Shown here one piece after another: positions 9,590 through 19,383 of a DNA stretch of 64,000 nucleotides. Origin of the DNA: an uncultured Alphaproteobacteria bacterium (GTDB taxonomy: Bacteria; Pseudomonadota; Alphaproteobacteria; UBA9655); assembly GCA_937967795.1 (NCBI GenBank), contig CALBSK010000010.1, forward strand, positions 113,350-177,349, written 5' to 3'. Position 1 is the stretch's first letter, and each line of letters begins with the position of its first letter. A program made the translations under genes and the position numbers. The notes below the pieces were generated by a model, which saw only the letters and a list, made by a program, of their open reading frames with translations, did no database searches and was not told where the DNA came from.

Positions 9590-9769
9590 ATGAAAGAACC
9601 TGGCTCAAATTCTAAGCCTATTGAACACCCTTCAATTGCTCAACGGAAAAAATTGGTTGCAGCACGAAGGCAACGCCTTGCCCAAGCCTTGCGAGAAAAT
9701 TTGCGAAAAAGGAAAGAACAAATCAGGGAAAGGCTTAAGCTTGCCGATGAGGAAAGAAAACTTGACTAA
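9590..9769 (+). CDS. Small basic protein conserved in alphaproteobacteria, function unknown
   Basis: This protein of about 59 residues has a short N-terminal linker and a strongly charged, probably helical C-terminal half (RKKLVAARRQRLAQALRENL, then RKRKEQIRERLKLADEER). It resembles the small ALRENLRKRK proteins seen in many alphaproteobacteria. I choose the ATG at 9590; a GTG at 9554 in the same frame would add a run of lysines and arginines that looks like non-coding A-rich DNA. It lies between two tRNA genes. No function can be proposed; nucleic-acid contact is possible from its charge. Confidence 0.55.
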   Translation: MKEPGSNSKPIEHPSIAQRKKLVAARRQRLAQALRENLRKRKEQIRERLKLADEERKLD

Positions 9770-9884
9770 CCCTCTCTTTTCTTAAAAAAACGGCTAAGTT
9801 TATTTAGCTTGTAGAACGCTTCAAATGCATAAGTTTTTTTCATTGACCCCTTCTCAATTTTCGGTATTTTAGAGAGGTTCTTAA

Positions 9885-9960
9885 GGGCCTGTAGTTCAGT
9901 GGTCAGAACTCTCCGCTCATAACGGAGCTGTCGCAGGTTCGAATCCTGCCGGGCCCACCA
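9885..9960 (+). tRNA. tRNA with CAT anticodon (elongator Met or lysidine-modified Ile2)
   Basis: The acceptor GGGCCTG pairs with CGGGCCC (one G-T pair). The anticodon stem CTCCG/CGGAG holds loop CTCATAA (anticodon CAT), and CCA is encoded. The absence of the three G-C pairs in the anticodon stem argues against an initiator. The GGGCCTG acceptor resembles isoleucine tRNAs, so Ile2 (CAU modified by TilS) is my first guess over elongator Met; sequence alone does not settle it. Confidence 0.9.
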
Positions 9961-9980
9961 CCTTATTTTCAGGAGAAATC

Positions 9981-11669
9981 ATGACATCTAACCAATATAT
10001 TTATGTGATGAAAGGACTCACCAAAGTTTATCCAGGTGGCCGTGAGGTCTTTAAGGATATATGGCTTTCCTTTTATCCTGGCGCGAAAATTGGTATTATT
10101 GGTGTCAATGGAGCGGGTAAGTCTACCCTAATGAAAATCATGGGAGGCCTGGATACAGAGTTCCAAGGAGAAGCTTGGGCCGCTCAAGGAACAACCGTTG
10201 GTTATTTATCTCAAGAACCAGAACTTAACCCCCATCTTACAGTTGAAGAAAACATTCTCGAAGCTCTCTCTGAAACCAAAGGCCTTTTGGATCGTTTCGA
10301 GGCTCTTAGTGCACGCTTTGCCGAGCCTATGACCGATGATGAAATGAATGCTCTCTTAGCCGAACAAGCAGACCTTCAAGAAAAGATTGAAGCTGTTGGT
10401 GCTTGGGATCTCAATCGACAAGTCGAAATTGCGATGGATGCCTTGCGTTGCCCTCCAGGAAATGCGGAAGTCAAAAACCTTTCGGGAGGAGAGAAGCGAA
10501 GGACAGCGTTGTGTCGCCTTCTCCTCCAACAACCGGATATTTTACTTCTTGATGAACCCACAAACCACTTGGACGCTGAATCGGTCGCCTGGCTTGAACG
10601 CCACCTCCAAGAGTACAAAGGAACTGTCATTCTGGTCACCCACGATCGTTATTTTCTGGATAATGTGGTGAGTTGGATTTTGGAATTGGATCGAGGTCAG
10701 GGCATTCCTTTCGAAGGCAATTATTCTGCCTGGCTTGAACAAAAGCAAAAACGTCTTGAACTTGAAGGAAAGCAAGAAGGTGCGCGTCAAAAAACCCTCG
10801 CGCGCGAGCTTGAGTGGATTCGCCAATCTCCTAAAGCTCGCCAAGCTAAAAGCAAAGCACGCATTCAATCTTATGAAGAGTTATTGGCACAAGATGCGCG
10901 AAAATCTCAAGAGACAGCTCAAATTATTATTCCTGCCGGTCCTCGCTTAGGATCGGTTGTTATTGAAACTCAAAGTCTTTCAAAGGGCTTTGGCGATCGT
11001 CTTTTAATTGACGACCTTAATTTTAAACTTCCCGCGGGTGGAATTGTCGGCGTTATTGGACCCAATGGAGCCGGAAAATCAACCCTCTTCAAACTCATTA
11101 CAAGTCAAGAGAACCCTAATGAGGGGGAGATCCGTGTCGGAGAAACAGTTGTTTTGGGGTATGTGGATCAATCACGTGATACTTTGAATCCTCAGAAAAC
11201 CGTTTGGGAAGAAATTTCTCAAGGTCATGACGAAATTGAGCTTGGAAAACGGAAAATGCCCAGCCGCGCCTATTGCGCTAGCTTTAATTTTAAAGGAAGC
11301 GACCAACAAAAAAAAGTGGGGCAACTTTCAGGAGGAGAGCGTAATCGTGTTCATTTAGCTAAAATGCTAAAGTCAGGTGTCAATGTTCTTCTTCTTGATG
11401 AACCTACCAATGATTTGGATATTGATACTTTGCGCGCGCTTGAAGAAGCTTTGCTCGAATTTGCCGGCTGCGCGGTCGTCATTAGTCACGATCGGTGGTT
11501 TCTTGATCGTATTGCCACCCATATCCTGGCTTTTGAAGGCGATAGTCATGTGGAATGGTTTGAAGGAAATTACCAAGCCTATGAAGAGGATCATAAACGC
11601 CGCTTAGGAATGGATGCGAATCAACCTCACCGTTTAAAATATAAGCCATTGGTTCGAAAGACAGCGTAA
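9981..11669 (+). CDS. ettA: Energy-dependent translational throttle protein EttA (ABC-F ATPase)
   Basis: The product has 562 residues with tandem ABC cassettes and no membrane domain. Cassette 1 has Walker [10 protein letters not shown] (41-49), signature LSGGEKRR and Walker [12 protein letters not shown]. The linker after it is the tRNA-interaction motif ([18 protein letters not shown]). Cassette 2 has [17 protein letters not shown] and [11 protein letters not shown]. EttA binds the ribosomal E site and gates entry into elongation according to ATP/ADP state. AGGAGAA precedes the ATG. The gene directly follows the CAT tRNA by 20 bases. Confidence 0.97.
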   Translation: MTSNQYIYVMKGLTKVYPGGREVFKDIWLSFYPGAKIGIIGVNGAGKSTLMKIMGGLDTEFQGEAWAAQGTTVGYLSQEPELNPHLTVEENILEALSETKGLLDRFEALSARFAEPMTDDEMNALLAEQADLQEKIEAVGAWDLNRQVEIAMDALRCPPGNAEVKNLSGGEKRRTALCRLLLQQPDILLLDEPTNHLDAESVAWLERHLQEYKGTVILVTHDRYFLDNVVSWILELDRGQGIPFEGNYSAWLEQKQKRLELEGKQEGARQKTLARELEWIRQSPKARQAKSKARIQSYEELLAQDARKSQETAQIIIPAGPRLGSVVIETQSLSKGFGDRLLIDDLNFKLPAGGIVGVIGPNGAGKSTLFKLITSQENPNEGEIRVGETVVLGYVDQSRDTLNPQKTVWEEISQGHDEIELGKRKMPSRAYCASFNFKGSDQQKKVGQLSGGERNRVHLAKMLKSGVNVLLLDEPTNDLDIDTLRALEEALLEFAGCAVVISHDRWFLDRIATHILAFEGDSHVEWFEGNYQAYEEDHKRRLGMDANQPHRLKYKPLVRKTA

Positions 11670-11794
11670 AAGGGCGTCTCCGCGTCTCAGCATCTTAGCA
11701 CCCTTAACTCAAGCACTTGTTGGGCGTAACCTGCCCCTGAAAGGCCGTCTCCGCTGTTGGTATTCCACCCAACAATGCTACTTGATGAGCGCTG

Positions 11795-12400
11795 CTATTC
11801 AAATTTATTAGGATCGATGAGCGCTGTAAGGGCCATCTGCATATGCTGCCCGCGCGTATTAGTAACCCTGTAGCCGTAAGTCACAAAACCACTAGTCAAG
11901 TCTAGTCGCTCATACATCGCCTGGGGGTCCCTAATATCAATGGCCAAGATAGGAATACCCCTATCCAGATGACCTCCCAAACGAAAAGCTCTCCACTTAT
12001 AACCATTCAGAGATATGTGAAAGTCTTTATTTCTCTCAAAAGCACCCATAATTTCCGGCATATGAGAAGAAAGATCGCTAGCACGGGGAGCTAACCCTTG
12101 TATCGTATCTATGTGTGTTTTGATATCGTAGTCTTCTCCCTTTTCGGTACGCACTTTTACCAAACAGAAAAATTTCTCCTCTATGGGGCTAACAGAGATA
12201 ACTTTAGCCCTTTCACGATTTCCTGAGGGTAAAGCACCAACCCAGTTTATATATATATTCCCTATTTTTTTGTTTCCCGAAATATAAGCATTCTGCCTGA
12301 TTTTGAAATCATCTGCTTTGGGGCACGTAAGATTGGCCATTGCCGAAGAGCATCCTAACAAACCGAGAGTTAAAGTCACCAGTAAAAGTGTGGATTTCAT
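11795..12400 (-). CDS. Secreted protein, member A of a scattered paralogous family, function unknown
   Basis: This protein of 201 residues has a lipoprotein-like or Sec signal (MKSTLLLVTLTLGLLGCSSA). The LLGC could be a lipobox, but ANLTCP also fits ordinary cleavage. GAGGAG precedes the ATG. The mature protein starts NLTCPKADDF and shares blocks with the proteins at 28833 and 42876: FxCxVKxxxxxGEDY in the middle, NGYKW about 130 residues in, and a C-terminal beta-like stretch after IRDP. Two cysteines (TCP and FFCLVK) are common to the family. I recognise no named domain. Periplasmic or surface location is inferred. It stands alone between ettA and secA. Confidence 0.75.
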   Translation of the reverse strand: MKSTLLLVTLTLGLLGCSSAMANLTCPKADDFKIRQNAYISGNKKIGNIYINWVGALPSGNRERAKVISVSPIEEKFFCLVKVRTEKGEDYDIKTHIDTIQGLAPRASDLSSHMPEIMGAFERNKDFHISLNGYKWRAFRLGGHLDRGIPILAIDIRDPQAMYERLDLTSGFVTYGYRVTNTRGQHMQMALTALIDPNKFE

Positions 12401-12453
12401 TTTTATCTCCTCTATTTAAATATATCCATAGTACACCTAATAAAAGAAACAAG

Positions 12454-12597
12454 TTAAGAATTTCTTAAATATAGTAGTTCTCGGATAAGTTGAGCGAGCA
12501 CTGTAAAAGGGTCTTTTCTCAAAAAGTCATGTCGAACGTGTTCCGGCATCTCTTTGATAATATTCAAAAAGATCCTGAGAATAAGTTCATGACAGTC
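12454..12597 (-). other. Short protein-like frame, probable gene remnant
   Basis: Between the secreted-protein gene and secA the reverse strand holds an open 47-codon frame with helix-like composition (for example IIKEMPEHVRHDFLRKDPF). It has no convincing start or ribosome site; the first ATG gives 32 codons. I know no matching family. It may be the tail of a lost gene or chance. Confidence 0.2.
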
Positions 12598-12648
12598 TCA
12601 TTTAAAGAATTTAAGACCTTTTGCAGGACCTTCTGTGATGTAAAGCTA

Positions 12649-15348
12649 TTAATTCTTCTTAGATTCTAACCGCCCGTGACATTGTTTATAGCGCTTTCCC
12701 GATCCACAAGGACAAGGAGCATTACGCGGTGTACGGCTCCAATTCTCGAGCCCGATCAATGTTTCATCTTCGTTTTCTCCCGGATTATAGGGATCTTGAT
12801 GGTAATTAAGAGTCATTTCTTGTTCCATCTCCGGCTCAAAAATATCCGCCACAATTTGTTCAGGGGTGGCGTGCTGTCCCATTTGAATATGGGCCAGGGC
12901 GCCTGTAACGTTTTCTCGCAAACGAACCAGCATGTCTTGAAACATTTCAAAAGCTTCCCCTTTATATTCATTCAGAGGGTCCCGCTGCGCATAGGCTCTC
13001 AAATTGATACCTTGGCGTAAATGATCAAGCGAAAGCAAATGATCTTTCCATTGTTGATCAAGGATGCGAAGAAGGAGGGATTTTTCGGCAATGCGCATCA
13101 TTTCCGCTCCATAGGTTTTTTCTTTGCTTTCCATGAGATCGTTAACGGCTTGCTGGATGCGAGCCTTAATTTCCATGTCTGCGATACCTTCCTCATCGGC
13201 CCATTCTTTGATCGGTAAATTTAAACCAAAAATCCGCAAGCATTCTTCATGAAGAGCCCCTGTTTCCCATTGATCTGCATAGGCGTTTTCAGGAATAAAG
13301 CGCTTAACGATTTCATCAATCATTTCTTCACGCATCGCTTCAATAAATTCATAGACGTCAGCAACTTCCATGATTTCTCGGCGCTGCTCATAAATTACTT
13401 TTCGCTGATCATTCATGACATCGTCATATTTTAAAAGCTGTTTGCGGATATCAAAGTTCCGGGCCTCAACTTTTTGCTGGGCCTTTTCAAGGGCTCTGTT
13501 AATCCAAGGATGGATAATGGCCTCCCCTTCCTGAAGGCCCAATTTTTGAAGCCAACTATCGAGACGCTCTGACCCAAAAATACGCATAAGATCGTCTTCA
13601 AGAGAAAGGAAAAACTTAGAAGCTCCTGGATCGCCTTGACGCCCCGATCTTCCCCGAAGCTGATTATCAATTCGCCGGCTTTCATGGCGTTCTGTTCCGA
13701 TGACGAAAAGCCCTCCTGCTGTTTTGGCAATTTCAGCATTCTGCGCAACTTCAGCTTCTATTTCTTGAACACGAAGGGCAGCTTTTTCAATGTCTTCAAT
13801 GTGAATAGTTTCTTCCGCAATACGCATTTCCACATTGCCGCCTAGTTTGATATCCGTTCCCCGACCTGCCATATTGGTGGCAATCGTTACAGCTCCAGGC
13901 ACACCAGCTTTCGCAATGATCTTGGCTTCCTGCTCATGATATTTTGCATTTAAAACATTGTGTGGAATATTCTTTTCTTTCAACAGAGAAGAAAGGAGCT
14001 CTGATTTTTCAATACTCACCGTTCCAACAAGAACAGGTTGTTGGCGATCACGACATTCCTCGATTAATTTAATGATGGCGGCATATTTTTCTTGAGCTGT
14101 TCGATAAACCTCATCATCTTGATCTTTTCGAATGACAGGGACGTTCGTGGGAACTTCTAAAACCTCAAGCTTATAAATGTCTGCAAATTCAGCAGCTTCC
14201 GTCATAGCTGTTCCTGTCATGCCGGCAAGTTTAGGATAAAGACGGAAATAATTCTGGTAAGTGATGGAAGCAAGCGTTTGATTTTCCTGCTGAATTTCCA
14301 CGTGTTCTTTAGCTTCAAGCGCTTGATGAAGTCCTTCCGAATAACGGCGCCCTTCCATGGTACGACCTGTGAATTCATCAATAATCAATACTTTATCATC
14401 TTTGATCATATAATCAACATCCCGTGTAAAAAGCTTGTGCGCTTTCAAGGCTTGATTGACATGATGCACGATCGCAACATTGTGAACATCATAGAGAGAA
14501 GATTCACCCAGCATATTAGCTTGTTTTAAAAGTTGCTCAATATGTTCAATACCCTGTTCAGTAAGGGTTACCGCGCGCGCCTTTTCATCTTTTTCATAGT
14601 CTTCAGGAAGAAGAGCGGGCATAAGTTTATCAATGAGAACATAAAGGTCAGATGAATCTTCGGCAGGACCGGAGATAATTAAGGGAGTGCGCGCCTCATC
14701 GATAAGGATGCTATCCACTTCATCCACAATACCATAATGAAAAGGCCTTTGAACCATTTCTTCAAGACGAAACTTCATATTATCCCGCAGGTAATCAAAC
14801 CCAAGTTCATTATTGGTGGCATAAGTAATATCACACCGATAAGCGATTTGACGTTCAAGATCATCAAGTTCGTGGACAATACAATCAACCGTGAGGCCTA
14901 AGAACTTATGAACGGTCCCCATCCACTCCGAGTCACGTTTTGCGAGATAATCATTAGTTGTAACCACGTGGACACCCTTGCCTTCAAGAGCATTCAAGTA
15001 GACCGGAAGGGTGGATACAAGCGTTTTTCCTTCACCCGTTTTCATTTCCGTAATCATCCCGCGATGAAGGATGATACCTCCCTTCAACTGGACATCAAAA
15101 TGTCGCAGACCAAGGGTACGTTTTGAGGCTTCTCTCACAACAGCAAAGGCTTCTACGAGAAGGTCATCAAGCTTTGCTCCTTCTTTAAGGCGCGTTCGAA
15201 ATTCTTCCGTTTTATTGCGCAAGGCCGCATCAGAAAGTTTTTCGAGTGTACCTTCAAGGGCATTAATTTCTTCCACGATTTTATTAAGGTTCTTGATATA
15301 GCGGTCATTAGCTGAACCAAAAACTTTCCGAAAAAGTGTTGTAAACAT
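12649..15348 (-). CDS. secA: Protein translocase motor ATPase SecA
   Basis: The product has 899 residues. Nucleotide-binding domain 1 has Walker A TGEGKT (about 103-109) and the DEAD-like [20 protein letters not shown]. The preprotein cross-linking domain follows, then domain 2 with GTDIKLGG and [11 protein letters not shown], helical scaffold and wing domains. The C-terminus carries a complete zinc-binding SecB-contact motif ([16 protein letters not shown]). SecA drives Sec-dependent export through SecYEG. It lies alone on the reverse strand, divergent from tatC-serS and 4 kb from yajC-secD-secF, so most of the export machinery is clustered here. Confidence 0.98.
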   Translation of the reverse strand: MFTTLFRKVFGSANDRYIKNLNKIVEEINALEGTLEKLSDAALRNKTEEFRTRLKEGAKLDDLLVEAFAVVREASKRTLGLRHFDVQLKGGIILHRGMITEMKTGEGKTLVSTLPVYLNALEGKGVHVVTTNDYLAKRDSEWMGTVHKFLGLTVDCIVHELDDLERQIAYRCDITYATNNELGFDYLRDNMKFRLEEMVQRPFHYGIVDEVDSILIDEARTPLIISGPAEDSSDLYVLIDKLMPALLPEDYEKDEKARAVTLTEQGIEHIEQLLKQANMLGESSLYDVHNVAIVHHVNQALKAHKLFTRDVDYMIKDDKVLIIDEFTGRTMEGRRYSEGLHQALEAKEHVEIQQENQTLASITYQNYFRLYPKLAGMTGTAMTEAAEFADIYKLEVLEVPTNVPVIRKDQDDEVYRTAQEKYAAIIKLIEECRDRQQPVLVGTVSIEKSELLSSLLKEKNIPHNVLNAKYHEQEAKIIAKAGVPGAVTIATNMAGRGTDIKLGGNVEMRIAEETIHIEDIEKAALRVQEIEAEVAQNAEIAKTAGGLFVIGTERHESRRIDNQLRGRSGRQGDPGASKFFLSLEDDLMRIFGSERLDSWLQKLGLQEGEAIIHPWINRALEKAQQKVEARNFDIRKQLLKYDDVMNDQRKVIYEQRREIMEVADVYEFIEAMREEMIDEIVKRFIPENAYADQWETGALHEECLRIFGLNLPIKEWADEEGIADMEIKARIQQAVNDLMESKEKTYGAEMMRIAEKSLLLRILDQQWKDHLLSLDHLRQGINLRAYAQRDPLNEYKGEAFEMFQDMLVRLRENVTGALAHIQMGQHATPEQIVADIFEPEMEQEMTLNYHQDPYNPGENEDETLIGLENWSRTPRNAPCPCGSGKRYKQCHGRLESKKN

Positions 15349-15560
15349 GGATCCTCATCTACGTGATATTCATTTATCTAACATACACCGAACTGCTTCC
15401 CTGTGCCAGTTATTTCCTGAACCAGCGTCACTTCAGAAAATTTTATGGTGGTATTTATCTTTTCTTGACTAACAATGATACGGGTTGGTGAGAGGAATTA
15501 CGGAGTGTGTTTTTATAACAAAAAACAAAAGATTGTTGTCCTTATCCATAATTCAAGTTA

Positions 15561-16355
15561 ATGAAGTGTATGCAAAAGCCGTTTCTTGAACATTTGATCG
15601 AACTAAGACGTCGGCTCATTTATTCCCTCATGGCATTGGGGATAGGGGTTATTGTGTGTTATCCTTTGGCTCCCTCTCTCTTTCAATTTTTGACGACCCC
15701 TCTATGGGAAGCCATGGGTGAAGAGACAGGACGGCGACTCATTTACACCGGGCTTACAGAAGCTTTTCTCACTTATCTTAAAATTGCTTTTTGGAGTGGT
15801 TTTATTTTGACTTTTCCCTTTATCCTCTGGCAAGGGTGGATTTTTGTAGGACCGGGTCTTTACGAGCATGAGAAAAAAGCCTTATGGCCTTTTCTTATGC
15901 TCAGCCCTCTTTTATTTTTTCTTGGGACAAGCCTTGCCTATTATATCGTTTGTCCTTGGGCTTGGCAGTTTTTTTTAAGCTTTGAAATGCCACCTTCCCC
16001 GAATGGTCTTTCCCTTCAACTAGAAGCCCGCATGAGCGAGTATCTATCCCTTATGGTTAAATTGATCATGACCTTTGGCCTTTGTTTTCAACTGCCTCTC
16101 ATTCTCTTGGGGCTTTTCCAATTAGGACTTCTTACTCTTGAAAGCTTAAAACGTAACCGTAAGTATGCATTTTTAATGATTGTGATTGTGGCAGCCATCC
16201 TCACGCCTCCTGATATCATTAGTCCCTTAAGTTTGATTATTCCTCTTTATACCCTCTATGAAATTTCTATAGGTTTGGTAAAAATGTCCTTGAAAAGGAA
16301 AGGATCTCATCGTGTTAGACATCAAATGGATTCGAGAAAATCCAGAAGTATATGA
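15561..16355 (+). CDS. tatC: Sec-independent translocase subunit TatC
   Basis: This 264-residue inner-membrane protein has six predicted helices. Family landmarks are the N-terminal FLEHLIELRRRLIYSL, the glutamate-bearing loop FILWQGWIFVGPGLYEHEKK and the C-terminal ILTPPDIISPLSLIIPLYTLYE. TatC is the receptor for twin-arginine signal peptides. Two in-frame starts (15561 and 15570) are equally possible. Its 3' end overlaps serS by 44 bases. The usual alphaproteobacterial neighbours tatA and tatB are not in front of it; the upstream 200 bases contain no small membrane protein. Confidence 0.96.
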   Translation: MKCMQKPFLEHLIELRRRLIYSLMALGIGVIVCYPLAPSLFQFLTTPLWEAMGEETGRRLIYTGLTEAFLTYLKIAFWSGFILTFPFILWQGWIFVGPGLYEHEKKALWPFLMLSPLLFFLGTSLAYYIVCPWAWQFFLSFEMPPSPNGLSLQLEARMSEYLSLMVKLIMTFGLCFQLPLILLGLFQLGLLTLESLKRNRKYAFLMIVIVAAILTPPDIISPLSLIIPLYTLYEISIGLVKMSLKRKGSHRVRHQMDSRKSRSI

Positions 16356-17592
16356 TAAAGCTTTAAAAAATCGTGGACTTGAGCCTGTGACACAACAGAT
16401 CATCGCACTCGATGAAGCGCGTCGTAAAGCGATACAAATCGTTCAAGATATGCAAAATCGCCGTAACATACTAGCTAAGGAAATTGGAGAGGTTAAACGC
16501 CAAGGAGGAGAAGCAGGGACTCTGATGAAGGAAGCCAGTCATTTACGTGAAACTCTTGCTCAAGAAGAAGAAAATATTAAAACTCGCGAAGAAGATCTTA
16601 GAAAAATTGTAGACATCTTACCCAATGTTCCCGCCGCCGACGTTCCCATTGGCGCGGGGCCAGATGAAAATAAAGTCGTTCGTCTTTGGGGCGAAAAACC
16701 ATCTTTTCCCTTTGAACCCCAACAACATTTTGACCTCGGGGAAGCCATGGGGCTAATGAATTTTGAGGAAGCAGCTAAAATTTCAGGAGCTCGCTTTGCC
16801 GTGCTTAAAGGAGGTCTGGCACGCCTTGAACGCGCTCTAGGAGCGTTTATGCTCGACGTTCATACACAAGAATATGGATATTTGGAAATTTCTCCTCCTT
16901 ATCTTGTTCGTTCGCAAGCCATGTATGGCGCAGGGCAATTGCCAAAATTTTCTGAAGATGCCTTTACCACCACGAATGATTATTGGCTTATCCCTACAGC
17001 AGAAGTGCCTCTCACCAACCTAGTTGCCGGAGAAATTTTGGAAGCAAATCATTTTCCTCTACGATTTGTGGCTTACACCCCTTGTTTCCGCTCTGAAGCA
17101 GGGTCAGCAGGCAAAGATACCCGTGGCATGATCCGCATGCACCAATTTCATAAGGTTGAACTTGTGAGCATTGTCAATCCAGCAACGTCTGAGCTTGAGC
17201 ATCAACGTATGTTGAGCGCTGCCCAATCCATCCTTGAACGTCTTAAAATTCACTATCGAACAGTTATTCTGTGTACGGGCGATATGGGGACATGTCCGCA
17301 AAAAACTTATGATATTGAGGTTTGGCTTCCGGGGCAAAATACATACCGAGAGATTTCGAGCTGTTCTAATTTTGGTGACTATCAAGCGCGGCGCATGAAT
17401 ACACGTTTTCGAGATGAGGATAAGAAAACAAGGTTCGTTCATACCCTTAATGGATCTGGCCTTGCCGTTGGACGAACGCTCGTTGCTATTTTAGAGAACT
17501 ATCAACAAGAAGATGGATCTGTTATTATCCCTGATGTATTAAAACCTTATATGGGAGGAGAACCCATGATTAAAGCGCACAAGGTGAAGTGA
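16312..17592 (+). CDS. serS: Serine-tRNA ligase
   Basis: The product has 426 residues. An N-terminal antiparallel coiled coil (about 25-105) that grips the long variable arm of tRNA-Ser precedes a class II core with motif 2 (CFRSEAGSAGKDTRGMIR) and motif 3 (NGSGLAVGRTLVAILENYQ). The start is GTG at 16312, supported by AAGGAAAGGA eight bases upstream and by the canonical opening MLDIKWIRENP. It overlaps tatC at its 5' end and the NlpD-like gene at its 3' end (TGATG), so the genes form one transcription unit. Confidence 0.98.
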   Translation: MLDIKWIRENPEVYDKALKNRGLEPVTQQIIALDEARRKAIQIVQDMQNRRNILAKEIGEVKRQGGEAGTLMKEASHLRETLAQEEENIKTREEDLRKIVDILPNVPAADVPIGAGPDENKVVRLWGEKPSFPFEPQQHFDLGEAMGLMNFEEAAKISGARFAVLKGGLARLERALGAFMLDVHTQEYGYLEISPPYLVRSQAMYGAGQLPKFSEDAFTTTNDYWLIPTAEVPLTNLVAGEILEANHFPLRFVAYTPCFRSEAGSAGKDTRGMIRMHQFHKVELVSIVNPATSELEHQRMLSAAQSILERLKIHYRTVILCTGDMGTCPQKTYDIEVWLPGQNTYREISSCSNFGDYQARRMNTRFRDEDKKTRFVHTLNGSGLAVGRTLVAILENYQQEDGSVIIPDVLKPYMGGEPMIKAHKVK

Positions 17593-18764
17593 TGAAAAAT
17601 ATATATTTTACACTGTTTGTAGGATGCTCTTTTTATTTGGGAGCAGAAAGTTTAGCTGGTCCGTCTCGGCAAATTGTAGTGGGAGCAGATGATACGGTTT
17701 ATGGGGTAGCCTATAATAACGGTATTCCCACTCATGCTGTTATTTCCGCCAATAATCTTAAACCTCCTTATACCCTTAAAAAAGGTCAAGTATTGGTGAT
17801 TCCTTTACTCAGTGAACATATCGTAGGGGAAGGACAAACCCTTGAAAATATAGCTGAAGTCTATGGTATTAATATAGATGTTCTTGCACAAGAAAATAAT
17901 ATACGGCCTCCCTTTTTTATAAGGCCAGGAGATCACCTCACCATTCCTCCTCGTGACACGGCTCCCCTTAATGAAGCTCTAAAACCACCTTCTCAAGAAG
18001 AGATCTCTACAACAGCTCTAGCGCCGCTTCCTCTTGTTAAGTCAGCGTCAGCGCCTGCTGCTTCTCCTTCTTCTTTAACACCGCTACCTCTTCTTAAATC
18101 AGCTTCCTCCCATGGAACGTCGTCCTTACCCCATGATCTTGCTGAAGAGCTCGCACGCGAGAAAGGAATGAGTCAAGCAACAGCGGTGTCTGATCCTTCA
18201 TCCAAGCCTATGCTTATGGGTAATTTAGCCCAGAGAAATGCAGGTGCATCTACAGGACAACCCGAGAATTCTGAAGGCATCAAAGAAAAAAAGAAACCTA
18301 AGAAAGAATCTAAAAAAGAAGAAAAGAAACCCGAGAAAAAAGAAATTATAAAAGAAAGCAAAAAAGAAGAGACGATCAAAGAAGGCCTCTTTGTTTGGCC
18401 TGCTGAAGGAGAAATCATTAGTCAGTTTGGACCTGGCGGTAAAAATGATGGTATTAATATTAAGATACCAGAAGGAACATCTGTCAAAGCAGCTGCCGAT
18501 GGCACAGTCATGTATGCTGGAAACGAATTGAAAGGATTTGGAAATCTTCTCCTCCTTAAACATGAAGGGGGTTGGGTCACGGCTTATGCTCACAACTCTG
18601 CCCTCCTTGTTAAAAAGGGAGATAAGGTTAAACAAGGAGCAGAAATTGCCAAATCAGGAATCAAAGAAGAAGGAGCAAAAGGTGATGCAGGTAAGCCACA
18701 ACTCCATTTTGAAATCAGAAAAGGAAAACAACCCATTGATCCTTTGACCAAACTTAGGTCATAA
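17592..18764 (+). CDS. NlpD-like murein hydrolase activator (two LysM, degenerate M23/LytM)
   Basis: I use the ATG at 17592, which overlaps the serS stop (TGATG). The protein has 390 residues. An export signal (KNIYFTLFVGCSFYLGAESLA) with a possible lipobox at FVGC is followed by two LysM repeats (residues about 29-75 and 76-122). Then comes a low-complexity linker with a repeated LPL(V/L)KSAS motif and a Lys/Glu-rich stretch, and finally a LytM/M23 domain (about 270-388). That domain lacks metal-site residues: NDGINI lacks the first histidine, and QLHFEIR has Q in place of the first H of HxH. NlpD/EnvC activators of amidases share this state, so I infer an activator of septal peptidoglycan cleavage rather than a protease. 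Confidence 0.88.
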   Translation: MKNIYFTLFVGCSFYLGAESLAGPSRQIVVGADDTVYGVAYNNGIPTHAVISANNLKPPYTLKKGQVLVIPLLSEHIVGEGQTLENIAEVYGINIDVLAQENNIRPPFFIRPGDHLTIPPRDTAPLNEALKPPSQEEISTTALAPLPLVKSASAPAASPSSLTPLPLLKSASSHGTSSLPHDLAEELAREKGMSQATAVSDPSSKPMLMGNLAQRNAGASTGQPENSEGIKEKKKPKKESKKEEKKPEKKEIIKESKKEETIKEGLFVWPAEGEIISQFGPGGKNDGINIKIPEGTSVKAAADGTVMYAGNELKGFGNLLLLKHEGGWVTAYAHNSALLVKKGDKVKQGAEIAKSGIKEEGAKGDAGKPQLHFEIRKGKQPIDPLTKLRS

Positions 18765-18800
18765 AGGAAAGATAGATAAACACCTACAATAGAGGATCCT

Positions 18801-19220
18801 ATGAATTTATTAATTCCCCCTGCAAATGCCCAAGCTGCTATTAGCAATGCCTTGGGATTTGACTTTATGTCTTTACTCCCTCTCCTTTTAATTTTTGTTG
18901 TCTTTTATTTTTTCTTAATTCGTCCTCAGCAAAAAAAAGCTCAACAACAAAGAGAGCTTCTGTCTTCCTTAAGACGAGGAGACCGTGTTCTGACGAATGG
19001 CGGCCTGATTGGCATCATTACGAAGGTGATTAATGATCAGGAACTCCAAGTTGAAATTGCAGAAGGAGTAAAAGTAAGGGTAGCTCGTGCAATGGTTGCC
19101 GATCTTCTTTCTAAAACAGAACCCGTTCCTGAAGTAGTGGAAGAGACAATTATTCCTAAGGAAAAGAAGACTCCATCTAAACCCACCACAAAAAGTTCCA
19201 TAACAAAGAAGAAAAAATGA
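18801..19220 (+). CDS. yajC: Preprotein translocase subunit YajC
   Basis: The 139-residue protein has one transmembrane helix (about residues 22-43: LLPLLLIFVVFYFFLIRPQQ). The family signature RPQQKKAQQQRELLSSLRRG and GDRVLTNGGLIGIITKV follow. The C-terminal tail is long and Lys/Thr-rich. YajC forms a complex with SecD-SecF. AGAGGA precedes the ATG. It lies 36 bases after the NlpD-like gene and 163 bases before secD, an interval occupied by two hairpins of a probable repeat element. Confidence 0.95.
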   Translation: MNLLIPPANAQAAISNALGFDFMSLLPLLLIFVVFYFFLIRPQQKKAQQQRELLSSLRRGDRVLTNGGLIGIITKVINDQELQVEIAEGVKVRVARAMVADLLSKTEPVPEVVEETIIPKEKKTPSKPTTKSSITKKKK

Positions 19221-19255
19221 ACTTTTCCACTTATTTGCCAAATACCCTATCACTG

Positions 19256-19332
19256 AAGTGTCACCCTAAGCTCCCTCGCATAGCGCGAGGGAAACTGAGG
19301 ATCTCCTGGGTAAAGAGATCCCGAAACCAATT
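19256..19332. repeat. REP-like palindromic element between yajC and secD
   Basis: Two hairpins stand side by side: CCCTCGC/GCGAGGG (19273-19279 with 19285-19291) and GGATCTC/GAGATCC (19299-19305 with 19315-19321). The CACCC...GAGGATCTC...AGATCCC style matches bacterial interspersed palindromes of the TCATCCTGAGGATC kind. Neither hairpin is followed by a U-tract, so a terminator is unlikely. It may stabilise or attenuate the yajC-secD message. Confidence 0.5.
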
Positions 19333-19383
19333 CAAGATGAAAGCGTTGGATGTGATGGCTCATACACTATTAGGTCAAAGAAC

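Noticed and set aside
18225..18635. Antisense ORF rich in Phe/Ser opposite the NlpD-like linker
   Set aside because: It mirrors the Lys/Glu-rich linker of the real gene; no start signal and no family.
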